Shown in pieces: positions 22,843 to 29,905 of a stretch of 31,751 nucleotides of DNA (the first letter of the stretch is position 1; every line of letters begins with the position of its first letter). Where the stretch lies: positions 1 through 31,751 of the forward strand of contig DAIOGK010000032.1 of NCBI GenBank assembly GCA_036745275.1, written 5' to 3'. Origin of the DNA: JAIUNP01 sp020161975 (GTDB lineage Bacteria > Pseudomonadota > Alphaproteobacteria > Rhizobiales > Beijerinckiaceae). A program made the translations under genes and the position numbers. The notes under the pieces are model-generated. The model searched no databases. It worked only from the letters and a program-made list of their open reading frames with translations, and was not told the origin of the DNA.

Positions 22843-23861
22843 ACGCTGCCCTTCGCGAGTTTCTCGGCAACAGCCGGCGCGAAATAGGTGAGGATGCCAT
22901 CGGCGCCGGCGCGCTTGAAGGCGATCAGGCTCTCGATCATCGCCTTGTCGAGATCGAGCCAGCCATTGTTGGCCGCAGCCATGATCATCGCGTATTCGCC
23001 CGACACCTGATAGGCGAAGGTGGGCAGGCCGAAGCCCGATTTCACCCGGTAAATCACATCGAGGTAGGGCATTCCGGGCTTGACCATCACCATGTCCGCG
23101 CCCTCGGCAATGTCGAGTTCGGTCTCAACCAGCGCTTCGGCGCCATTGGCCGGGTCCATTTGATAGGTCTTCTTGTCGCCCGTCAGCGTTGCATTGGCGC
23201 CCACCGCCTCGCGGAAGGGACCATAGAACGCCGAAGCATATTTCGCGCTGTAGGCCATGATTGAGACGCGCTGGAAGCCCGCCTGATCGAGCGCCGCGCG
23301 AATGGCACCGATCCGGCCATCCATCATGTCGGAAGGGGCGATGACGTCGGCCCCGGCGGCAGCCTGCGTCACCGCCTGCTTGCAGAGAATCTCGACCGTC
23401 TCGTCGTTGAGGATTTCGCCGTCGCGGATCACCCCGTCATGCCCGTGCGAGGTATAGGGGTCGAGCGCCACATCCGTGATGATGCCGAGGTTTGGAACCT
23501 GCGCCTTGATGGCTCGGCAGGCCGAACAGACAAGGTTCTGCGGGTTCAGCGCCTCGCTGCCCTTTTCATCGCGCAGCTTGGGGTCGGTATAGGGGAAAAG
23601 CGCAATGGCCGGAATGCCGAGGCCGGCGGCGCGCCTGGCCTCTTCCACGGCAAGGTCGAGCGAATGGCGGAACACCCCCGGCATGGCACTGATCGACTGG
23701 CGCTGCCCTTCACCGGCGACGATGAAGATCGGCCAGATGAGATCATCGACACTGAGCCGGTTTTCGCGCACCAGCCGGCGCGTCCAGTCCGCCTTGCGGT
23801 TGCGGCGCGGGCGCCGGGTCAGATCAAGGCTTGCGGTCCGCAGGCGCTGCATGGTGTTCAT
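22839..23861 (-). CDS. hemB: Delta-aminolevulinic acid dehydratase (porphobilinogen synthase) HemB
   Basis: HemB joins two molecules of 5-aminolevulinate to form porphobilinogen in heme synthesis. In the 340-residue product the Schiff-base lysines are Lys207 (MAYSAKYASAFYGPFR) and Lys261 (VMVKPGMPYLD). The metal-site segment is DVALDPYTSHGHDGV, with Asp134 and Asp142 where zinc enzymes have cysteines, so it is of the zinc-independent, Mg2+-stimulated type usual in this class. ATG 23861 gives the standard length; ATG 23918 and 23876 are further upstream in frame. It is followed by the coupled permease gene. In rhizobia hemB usually lies near the RDD and bpt genes, which are 15 kb away here. 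Confidence 0.95.
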   Translation of the reverse strand: MNTMQRLRTASLDLTRRPRRNRKADWTRRLVRENRLSVDDLIWPIFIVAGEGQRQSISAMPGVFRHSLDLAVEEARRAAGLGIPAIALFPYTDPKLRDEKGSEALNPQNLVCSACRAIKAQVPNLGIITDVALDPYTSHGHDGVIRDGEILNDETVEILCKQAVTQAAAGADVIAPSDMMDGRIGAIRAALDQAGFQRVSIMAYSAKYASAFYGPFREAVGANATLTGDKKTYQMDPANGAEALVETELDIAEGADMVMVKPGMPYLDVIYRVKSGFGLPTFAYQVSGEYAMIMAAANNGWLDLDKAMIESLIAFKRAGADGILTYFAPAVAEKLAKGSV

Positions 23862-24080
23862 GTCTCGGCAGTCCATCAGGCACGCCCGGCCATGAAACGG
23901 GGTGGCCGCAGCGTGCACGAAATTGCAGGAATCCCGCTGCCTCCGATCAGAAGCAGTAAAGGATCATCCCTTCTCTAGCCGGAGTCCCGCCCTGCGAAAA
24001 GGGCATCGGTGGCAACAATCAGGCCGATTGCGCGGGGAACGACCACAGGTTAGACCCGAATGCCATCAAGGGGGGCGCAT

Positions 24081-25124
24081 ATGACTACCGAACCTGAGGT
24101 CATCATCGAACAGCGGGGCCAGGCCGGGCTGATCACGCTCAACCGACCGAGAGCGCTGAATGCGCTGACACACGGTATCGTACGCGAGGTTCTGGCCGCC
24201 TTGAATCGCTGGGTCGAGGATGCCGCCGTCACGCGTGTCATCATCCGCGGCGCCGGGGAAAAGGCCTTCTGCGCAGGGGGGGACATTCGCGCGGTGCATG
24301 ATCTCGGCAAGGCCGGCAAGCATGGGGAGGCGCTCGCCTTCTTCCGCGACGAATACATCATGAACCGCACGATCAAGCGCTATCCAAAACCCTATGTCGC
24401 GCTGCTCGACGGCATCGTGATGGGCGGCGGCTTCGGCATTTCGGTCCATGGCAGCCATCGTGTCGCGGGTGATCGCTTCAGTTTCGCGATGCCGGAAGTC
24501 GGCATCGGCTTTTTTCCCGATGTTGGCGGAACCTTCGTGCTGCCGCGCCTGCCGTTCGAGGCCGGGCGCTACCTTGCGCTCACGGGCGGACGCATCAACC
24601 GGGGCGATGCCATGACCCTCGGCATCGCCACCCATGCCGTACCGAGCGCCCGCTTCGAGATGGTGGTGGATGCCCTGGTGACGGGCGGCGACATTGAAGC
24701 AACGCTGAAGGCCCATGCCGCCCCGGTGGACAGCGCACCGATCCTCACCCATCGCGATGCCATCGCCCGGATTTTCGCCGGCGGGAGTGTGCCGGCGATC
24801 ATGGCGGCGCTTGAGCGCGACGGCGGCGATTTCGCGCTTGCGACGCTGGCCATGATGCGGTCCAAATCCCCCACCAGCATGGCAATCGCGCTGGAACAGA
24901 TGAAACGCGGGCCCGCGTTGTCGTTTGAAGCCTGCATGACGACCGAGATGCGCATCGTGACGCGAATTCTTGACGGAACGGACTTTTATGAAGGTGTCCG
25001 CTCGGTCATCATCGACAAGGACCAGAAGCCGCAATGGCAGCCGGCCAGCATCGAAGCGGTAGACCCCGCCGACATCACGCGCTATTTCGCTCCCATGGCG
25101 AATGATCTGGAGTTTGCTTCTTGA
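24081..25124 (+). CDS. Enoyl-CoA hydratase/isomerase family protein, 3-hydroxyisobutyryl-CoA hydrolase type
   Basis: A 347-residue crotonase-fold protein of the ECH_2 type, the family of 3-hydroxyisobutyryl-CoA hydrolase in valine breakdown. Key parts are GLITLNRPRALNALT, GAGEKAFCAGGDIRAVHD (first oxyanion loop), DGIVMGGGFGIS (second) and SFAMPEVGIGFFPDVGGTFVLPRL with Glu139 and Asp147, the catalytic pair in hydrolases of this family. The long C-terminal half is specific to ECH_2 and absent from ordinary hydratases. ATG 24081 follows AAGGGGGG. It ends in a TTGA overlap with the next small gene. Activity is inferred; no other valine-pathway gene is close. Confidence 0.88.
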   Translation: MTTEPEVIIEQRGQAGLITLNRPRALNALTHGIVREVLAALNRWVEDAAVTRVIIRGAGEKAFCAGGDIRAVHDLGKAGKHGEALAFFRDEYIMNRTIKRYPKPYVALLDGIVMGGGFGISVHGSHRVAGDRFSFAMPEVGIGFFPDVGGTFVLPRLPFEAGRYLALTGGRINRGDAMTLGIATHAVPSARFEMVVDALVTGGDIEATLKAHAAPVDSAPILTHRDAIARIFAGGSVPAIMAALERDGGDFALATLAMMRSKSPTSMAIALEQMKRGPALSFEACMTTEMRIVTRILDGTDFYEGVRSVIIDKDQKPQWQPASIEAVDPADITRYFAPMANDLEFAS

Positions 25125-25579
25125 CGGATGCAACCAACACCGGCCACGGCGGCTCGATACAGGATGCCTATCCCGGCGACGCGCCGATTGGCGCGGTGCG
25201 GGAGCCGACGGGCGTGCGCTGGCTGACCATGCTGGTGTGGTTCATGCGGCTTGCGGCGGTGTTCTGGCTGATGCGTGGCCTGTTGCACTGGGCCTACATC
25301 ATCGGACTGGGGGGCGCGGATTTCCCCGATCTTCGCCTGTCGCGACAGGGAATCATCATGGGGCTTGCCGTGCTCGATCTGGTGGCGGCGGTGGGCATGT
25401 GGCTCACGTCATCCTGGGGCGCGGCGGTGTGGCTGGTTGTGCTCTTCATCGAGACGATGATTGTCTTTCTGGTCCCCGAACTGGGCGTGCCGGTGGCCGA
25501 CGCTTTCGTTGCCGTCGGCTCCGCGCTGATGTATCTTTTCTTCGTCTGGAAGGCTGCCGGAGAGCAGCGCGCGGCATAG
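25121..25579 (+). CDS. Small multi-pass membrane protein (DUF6163-like)
   Basis: A 152-residue protein with a hydrophilic N-terminus (about 1-30) and four hydrophobic helices, seen around TMLVWFMRLAAVFWLMRGLLHW, GIIMGLAVLDLVAAVGMWL, AAVWLVVLFIETMIVFLV and FVAVGSALMYLFFVW. The layout is like the DUF6163 group of Hyphomicrobiales; that name is tentative. TTG 25121 overlaps the previous stop by four bases and has GGAG eight bases upstream. Likely co-transcribed with the hydrolase gene before it and the SRPBCC gene after it. Confidence 0.75.
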   Translation: MTDATNTGHGGSIQDAYPGDAPIGAVREPTGVRWLTMLVWFMRLAAVFWLMRGLLHWAYIIGLGGADFPDLRLSRQGIIMGLAVLDLVAAVGMWLTSSWGAAVWLVVLFIETMIVFLVPELGVPVADAFVAVGSALMYLFFVWKAAGEQRAA

Positions 25580-25593
25580 GCGGTGTGTAGGCG

Positions 25594-26154
25594 ATGGCAT
25601 TGACTTTTGCGCTGTTTGCAGCGGCACTTGTCGCGATGGTTTTCATTGTTGCGGCGTTTCGTCCCGATCAGTTCACTGTCACCCGTTCGGCGGTCATCGC
25701 GACCGACCAGCAGCGCCTCTATGCGATCATCTCGGATCTCGCGAATTTCGATACCTGGTCGCCCTGGTCCAAACTCGACACCGGCATGAAGAAAACGCTT
25801 GTCGAGCCGACGGCTGGTGTGGGTGGTAGCTACGCCTGGGATGGCAACGGCAATGTCGGAGCCGGAAAGCTCACGATTGCCGGCCTCCAGCCCGTCAGTG
25901 AAGTGCGCCTCGACCTTGATTTCCTGCGTCCCTTTGCCGCCAGCAACAGGGTCGTGTTTGCGCTGGTGCCAAAAGGGGAGGCCACCCGCGTGACCTGGAC
26001 CATGACGGGCCCGGTGCCGATCCTCGCTCGCGTCATGCACATGTTCATGGATATGGACCGCCTGGTGGGCGGCCAGTTCGAGCAGGGGCTGGCCAATCTC
26101 CAGGCGCTGGCCGAGACGCAGCCCGGTGGCGATTTACCCGGGATTGTCGTCTGA
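25594..26154 (+). CDS. SRPBCC (START-like) family protein with N-terminal membrane anchor
   Basis: A 186-residue protein with a hydrophobic N-terminal helix (residues 2-21) followed by a SRPBCC/polyketide cyclase-like domain: a strand with FTVTRSAVIATDQQRLYAIISDLANFDTWSPWSK, then the curved sheet (SEVRLDLDFLRPF, NRVVFALVPKGEATRVTWTM) and the closing helix with GQFEQGLANL. Such proteins bind hydrophobic ligands; no ligand can be assigned. It starts 14 bases after the previous gene. Confidence 0.8.
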   Translation: MALTFALFAAALVAMVFIVAAFRPDQFTVTRSAVIATDQQRLYAIISDLANFDTWSPWSKLDTGMKKTLVEPTAGVGGSYAWDGNGNVGAGKLTIAGLQPVSEVRLDLDFLRPFAASNRVVFALVPKGEATRVTWTMTGPVPILARVMHMFMDMDRLVGGQFEQGLANLQALAETQPGGDLPGIVV

Positions 26155-26193
26155 TCGGCCTCTGCATGGCGGCTATTCCGCACTTGCCACTGG

Positions 26194-26211
26194 ACAGGCG
26201 CGCGCGCCTGT
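26194..26211. promoter_or_regulatory. 18-bp perfect palindrome upstream of ribH
   Basis: ACAGGCGCG (26194-26202) is exactly mirrored by CGCGCCTGT (26203-26211). It can form a 7-bp hairpin with a CGCG loop, or a dyad for a dimeric protein. It lies 37 bases before the ribH start and 40 bases after the SRPBCC stop. There is no T-run, so it is not a standard terminator. Confidence 0.45.
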
Positions 26212-26248
26212 GATCCACGGGCGGGCTTGTTCAAACGGAGAGTACCCC

Positions 26249-26737
26249 ATGGCCGCGCCCCGCCGCGACACTGCCACACCGTTGCGTTTTGATGGCGCGC
26301 GCTTCCTCATTGTCGAGGGGCGCTTTTATACGGACATCAACGATATGCTGATCGCCGGCGCCCGTGCGGCCTTTGAGGCGGCAGGCGGAACGGTCGAGGT
26401 CATCACCATGCCCGGCGCACTCGAACTCCCCATCGCGCTGGCCATCGCGCTCGATGCCGCCGAGGCGGAAGGCCGCCCCTATGCCGGCGCAGTCGCGCTG
26501 GGCTGTATCGTGCGGGGCGAGACCTATCATTTTGAAATCGTCTCCAACGATTCAAACCGTGCGCTCATCGATCTTGCAGTGACCCGCCGCCTGCCGTTCG
26601 GCAACGGCATTCTCACCGTGGAGAACGACGAACAGGCGCTGGCCCGCGCTCGTCTCGATGGCGGCGACAAGGGGGGCGATGCTGCGCGCGCCGCGCTGGC
26701 CCTGCTGGCGCTGAAGCACAAGGGAGGCCGGTCGTGA
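26249..26737 (+). CDS. ribH: 6,7-dimethyl-8-ribityllumazine synthase RibH
   Basis: Lumazine synthase makes the substrate of riboflavin synthase from the RibD product and 3,4-dihydroxy-2-butanone 4-phosphate. The 162-residue protein has the family core: RFLIVEGRFYTDINDMLIAGA, MPGALELPIALA, LGCIVRGETYHFEIVSNDSNRAL (His of the active site) and a closing GNGILTVENDEQAL segment. ATG 26249 follows ACGGAGAG; an in-frame ATG at 26126 would overlap the SRPBCC gene. The stop overlaps nusB by four bases. It is 4.7 kb from ribD-ribE, although the three are adjacent in many alphaproteobacteria. Confidence 0.95.
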   Translation: MAAPRRDTATPLRFDGARFLIVEGRFYTDINDMLIAGARAAFEAAGGTVEVITMPGALELPIALAIALDAAEAEGRPYAGAVALGCIVRGETYHFEIVSNDSNRALIDLAVTRRLPFGNGILTVENDEQALARARLDGGDKGGDAARAALALLALKHKGGRS

Positions 26738-27225
26738 ACCGGGGCGGTCAGTTTTCACGCGGCGAGAAGCGGTCCTCCGCCCGTCTTTCCGCAGTGCAGG
26801 GCCTCTATCAGATGGACCTGACCGGCAAGGGCGTGCTCGATGTCTTCTCGGAGTTCGAGCGCTTCTGGATCGGGCAGGAGATCGAAGGCGAGGTCTACAA
26901 GCCGGCCGAGCGTGGCCTGTTCCGCGCCATCGTCAACGGCGTCATCGAACACCAGATCGCGCTGGACCGGGCGGCAGACCGCATCCTGTCGGATGCCTGG
27001 CCGCTGAAACGCGTCGAGGCCATTCTCCGCGCCATCCTGCGCGCCGGAACCTATGAACTCGCCTTCACCCCCGATGTGCCCGTCAAGGTCGTCGTCTCCG
27101 AATATGTCGATATCGCCTCGGCCTTCCTCGACCGGGATGAGGTTGGCATGGTCAACGCCGTGCTCGACCGTTACGCCCGTGAGGTCCGCGCTGAAGAAAT
27201 GGCCGAAAAGGGTCGGAACAGCTGA
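26734..27225 (+). CDS. nusB: Transcription antitermination factor NusB
   Basis: NusB, with NusE (S10), binds boxA RNA and supports antitermination on rRNA operons. The 163-residue all-helical product has the N-terminal RSSARLSAVQGLYQMDLTG segment, EAILRAILRAGTYEL, and PVKVVVSEYVDIASAFLDRDEVGMVNAVLDRYAR characteristic of the family. GTG 26734 overlaps the ribH stop (GTGA) and has AGGGAGG six bases upstream. In many relatives thiL follows; here a hairpin and a converging transporter gene follow. Confidence 0.95.
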   Translation: MNRGGQFSRGEKRSSARLSAVQGLYQMDLTGKGVLDVFSEFERFWIGQEIEGEVYKPAERGLFRAIVNGVIEHQIALDRAADRILSDAWPLKRVEAILRAILRAGTYELAFTPDVPVKVVVSEYVDIASAFLDRDEVGMVNAVLDRYAREVRAEEMAEKGRNS

Positions 27226-27239
27226 GGATTTGCCGGTTG

Positions 27240-27265
27240 GACAACGTGCGCAGCAGCACGTTGTC
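27240..27265. terminator. Bidirectional terminator-like hairpin between nusB and the MFS gene
   Basis: GACAACGTGC (27240-27249) pairs perfectly with GCACGTTGTC (27256-27265) around a six-base loop. It sits between the converging ends of nusB (27225) and the transporter gene (27266). Only TTAT follows on the plus strand, so it is strong in structure but weak in T-run. Confidence 0.7.
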
Positions 27266-28486
27266 TTATCCCCGCGCCGGCGCCCTGGCCTGTCCCGTCG
27301 CGAAAATGGCGATGATCGCGCAGGCGGTGATCGGCAGCAGCGTCCAGTTCACGGAAGCCCAGCCAAACGTCGAATAGAGATAGCCGGCCATGAATGAAGC
27401 AACCGTGGTCGCGCCAAAAATCGTGAAATCTGTGAAACCCTGGACCGTCGACCGCTCCGCCGGGGTGTGAAAATCCGTCACCATCGCCGTTGCGCCGACA
27501 AAGGCAAAGCTCCAGCCGATGCCGAGCAGGATCAGCGAACTCCAGAAATGGACGAGCGTGATCCCGGCGAGATTCACGATTCCAGCCAGCGCCAGCAGCG
27601 CCAGCCCCACCAGCACCACGCGCCCCTTGCCGAAGCGGCTGATGAGATTGCCGGTGAAGAAGCTCGGCAGATACATGGCCAGCACATGCCACTGGATGCC
27701 CAGCGTCGAATCCGTGACGGTAAAGCCGCATCCCACCATCGCGATGGGCGTTGCGGTCATCACCATGTTCATCATCGCCTGCGCCACCGTTCCGCTGAGG
27801 ACAGCGGCGAGAAAGCGCGCATCGCGGATGATGTCGCGCAACGACCGCGCGGCGTGCGGGCTGGCGTGGCTCTGCTCCGGCGCGTCGCGAAACAGGCCGA
27901 CGACCGCAATCGCCACCAGCGCGAACAGCGCCTGACCCAGATAGGTGCCGAGAAAAGTGATCGGCGTGAACATGTCCTTGGTCAGGATCACCAGTTGCGG
28001 CCCGACGACGGCGGCCAGCACGCCGCCTGTCATCGTCCAGGAAATGACCTTGGGGCGGAAGGCGGCGCTGGCCGTATCGGCCGCTGCATAGCGGTAGAGC
28101 ACCACAAAGGACTGGTAGATGCCCGCCGAGGTGGCCGCCAGTACATAGAGCCAGAACGAGCCGATCCAGACTGAAAGCGCTCCCAGAAGCCCCGCCAACA
28201 CGCCGGCAAGGCAACCCATCATGAAGCCGGCGCGCCGCCCGATCCGCTTCATCAGCGCCGAGGCGGGATAGGTGCACAGCGCCGTGCCGAACACGAAGGC
28301 GGTGACCGGCAGGGTGGCCAGTGTCGGGCTTGGGGCGAGCATCGCGCCGATCAACGAGCCGGTCGCAATCACCACCGCCGCATTGGCGCCCGCGAGCATC
28401 AGCCCTGCTGACAGCACGAAGGCATTGCGCCGGGCGAGAAGGTCGCCGTCTGACAGAGAGGATGCGGGATTGGCAGACATGGACAT
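27266..28486 (-). CDS. MFS transporter
   Basis: A 406-residue integral membrane protein with about 12 hydrophobic helices and a central charged loop (FRDAPEQSHASPHAARSLRD). The MFS-type loop between helices 2 and 3 is seen as ASALMKRIGRRAGF, and a related one in the second half as GNLISRFGKGR. Residues after the second half (FHTPAERSTVQGFTDFTIF) are typical of this group. Substrate unknown; could be an efflux or uptake carrier. Transcribed alone, convergent with nusB. ATG 28486 or 28480 are both possible starts; neither has a clear ribosome site. Confidence 0.85.
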   Translation of the reverse strand: MSMSANPASSLSDGDLLARRNAFVLSAGLMLAGANAAVVIATGSLIGAMLAPSPTLATLPVTAFVFGTALCTYPASALMKRIGRRAGFMMGCLAGVLAGLLGALSVWIGSFWLYVLAATSAGIYQSFVVLYRYAAADTASAAFRPKVISWTMTGGVLAAVVGPQLVILTKDMFTPITFLGTYLGQALFALVAIAVVGLFRDAPEQSHASPHAARSLRDIIRDARFLAAVLSGTVAQAMMNMVMTATPIAMVGCGFTVTDSTLGIQWHVLAMYLPSFFTGNLISRFGKGRVVLVGLALLALAGIVNLAGITLVHFWSSLILLGIGWSFAFVGATAMVTDFHTPAERSTVQGFTDFTIFGATTVASFMAGYLYSTFGWASVNWTLLPITACAIIAIFATGQARAPARG

Positions 28487-28550
28487 TGACTAGCGCGCCG
28501 CAGGCTGAAACGCTAGCGGTCTAAGAAAATTCCATGATCCCGGCAGGCCC

Positions 28551-29213
28551 ATGATCGCAACCCTTCTTTTTGATCTCGACGGCACGCTGGTGGAAACGGA
28601 CTGGGCTCATTTTAAGGCTTTTGAGCGTGTACTGGCCGAATACGGCAAGACCATCGACGATTCGATTTTCAAGGCCCATGTCGTCGGCAGGTCCAACATC
28701 GAGATCGGCGCCTATTTCTTTCCCGATCGCCCTGCGTTGGAGCAGGCAGCCATCTGCGACCACAAGGAGGCCGTCTATCGCGAAATCGTCGGCGATATCG
28801 AGCCTGTCCCGGGCGTTGTGGCCTTGCTGGACTGGGCGGATGTCAATGGCATTCCCTGCGGCGTCGTCACCAATGCGCCCCGCGCCAATGCGATGCAGAT
28901 CCTCGATGGAACGGGGCTGACAAAGCGCTTCGGCACCATCATCTGCGCGCATGAACTGCCGCACGCCAAGCCGCATCCGCTGCCTTATCAACAAGGCATG
29001 GCGGATCTGGGCGGCGCACCCGGCCTGTCGGTCGCTTTCGAAGACAGCCCGTCCGGAATGCGCTCGGCCCTTGGTGCCGGCATGGGTGTCGTCGGCATGA
29101 CCACCAACCTCAGCGCCGCCGAGGTGCTGGCTGTGGGCGCGGCGCTCGCAGCCCATGACTTCACCGATCCGGCCTTGCTCGCCTTCGTTGCACGTCGGAC
29201 GGGCAGGGGGTAA
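28551..29213 (+). CDS. HAD-family hydrolase (phosphatase/phosphomutase-like)
   Basis: A 220-residue HAD superfamily protein of subfamily IA: motif I FDLDGTLVETD with nucleophile Asp8 and Asp10, a helical cap (about 15-80), motif II around VTNAPRANA, motif III Lys in the HAKPHPLPY segment, and motif IV FEDSPSGMRSA. The cap and the FEDSPSG motif resemble phosphoglycolate phosphatases and beta-phosphoglucomutases. Specificity is unknown. Start ATG 28551 has GGCAGG a few bases upstream. The following lipoprotein gene begins five bases after its stop. Confidence 0.88.
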   Translation: MIATLLFDLDGTLVETDWAHFKAFERVLAEYGKTIDDSIFKAHVVGRSNIEIGAYFFPDRPALEQAAICDHKEAVYREIVGDIEPVPGVVALLDWADVNGIPCGVVTNAPRANAMQILDGTGLTKRFGTIICAHELPHAKPHPLPYQQGMADLGGAPGLSVAFEDSPSGMRSALGAGMGVVGMTTNLSAAEVLAVGAALAAHDFTDPALLAFVARRTGRG

Positions 29214-29217
29214 CGCC

Positions 29218-29742
29218 ATGGGGTGCAGACAATCGCTGTGTGTCGCGTGGCTCGTGCTGTCGCTCGGTGGCTGTATGGGCGGGCGCGAGGTGAAGATCGA
29301 CCAGCGGTTTGATCCTGTCGCGGCCGCGTATATCAATAAATCCGGCGAGAGCCGGATCGACGGCCATGCCTTTCTCAAAAAGCCGAATGGCCGCGCCATG
29401 AACGCGGTGGGCGACTATGTCTGGCTGATTCCCGCCACGCCCTACGCGAAAGAGCGGATGAAGCGGCTCTATGGCAACGCCAAGTTCATGCCCGCCAGCG
29501 CCATGAATCGCGCGGAAGAAACCGACCCGAAATTTTACGAGTTCACTCGCAAGACCAAGGCGGAATCGAACGGGCGCTTCACCTTCGACAAGGTGGCGCC
29601 CGGCGAATATTTCATCGCCACGAACATCGTCTGGAAAGACGACGAATACGATGTCCTCAGCCGAGGCGGCGCGGTGTATGAGGCCGTCACCGTGACCGGC
29701 AAGGAGGAGCGGATAATCCGCGTCGTCGTCAACGGCATGTGA
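29218..29742 (+). CDS. Putative lipoprotein with a C-terminal carboxypeptidase-regulatory/CnaB-like fold
   Basis: A 174-residue protein with a lipoprotein signal: hydrophobic stretch LCVAWLVLSLGGC, lipidated Cys19. The C-terminal part with ESNGRFTFDKVAPGEYFIAT and VTVTGKEERIIRVVVNG has the alternating strand pattern of CnaB/carboxypeptidase regulatory-like domains. ATG 29218 follows CAGGGGG. It is probably co-transcribed with the HAD gene. Function unknown; it would be anchored on the periplasmic face. Confidence 0.78.
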   Translation: MGCRQSLCVAWLVLSLGGCMGGREVKIDQRFDPVAAAYINKSGESRIDGHAFLKKPNGRAMNAVGDYVWLIPATPYAKERMKRLYGNAKFMPASAMNRAEETDPKFYEFTRKTKAESNGRFTFDKVAPGEYFIATNIVWKDDEYDVLSRGGAVYEAVTVTGKEERIIRVVVNGM

Positions 29743-29809
29743 ATCCAGGCGGAAAAATCGGGGTGATTTGCCGATCGTTCGCCGAAAGTTCTGTCCATAC
29801 CGTCAATTA

Positions 29810-29860
29810 GGCTTTGGTAGTTGGTAAACCATTTGCTAAAGCCGGACGCAATCCGTCCGG
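29810..29860 (+). promoter_or_regulatory. hppA upstream region with two overlapping hairpins
   Basis: Hairpin A: GGCTTT (29810-29815) pairs with AAAGCC (29838-29843), with TGG/CCA inside. Hairpin B: CCGGACG (29842-29848) pairs with CGTCCGG (29854-29860). They share bases 29842-29843, so both cannot form fully at once. No T-run follows hairpin B, so this is not a simple attenuator. The rest of the 163-base gap before hppA shows no other feature; the ribosome site GGGACA is at 29895-29900. Confidence 0.4.
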
Positions 29861-29905
29861 GCTGGGAAGCTGTGGCGGGTAGAGAAACTATAACGGGACA
29901 GAACC

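Noticed and set aside
19700..26250. FMN riboswitch upstream of riboflavin genes
   Set aside because: ribD and ribE overlap their upstream genes, and the short ribH leader lacks the conserved FMN-element boxes.
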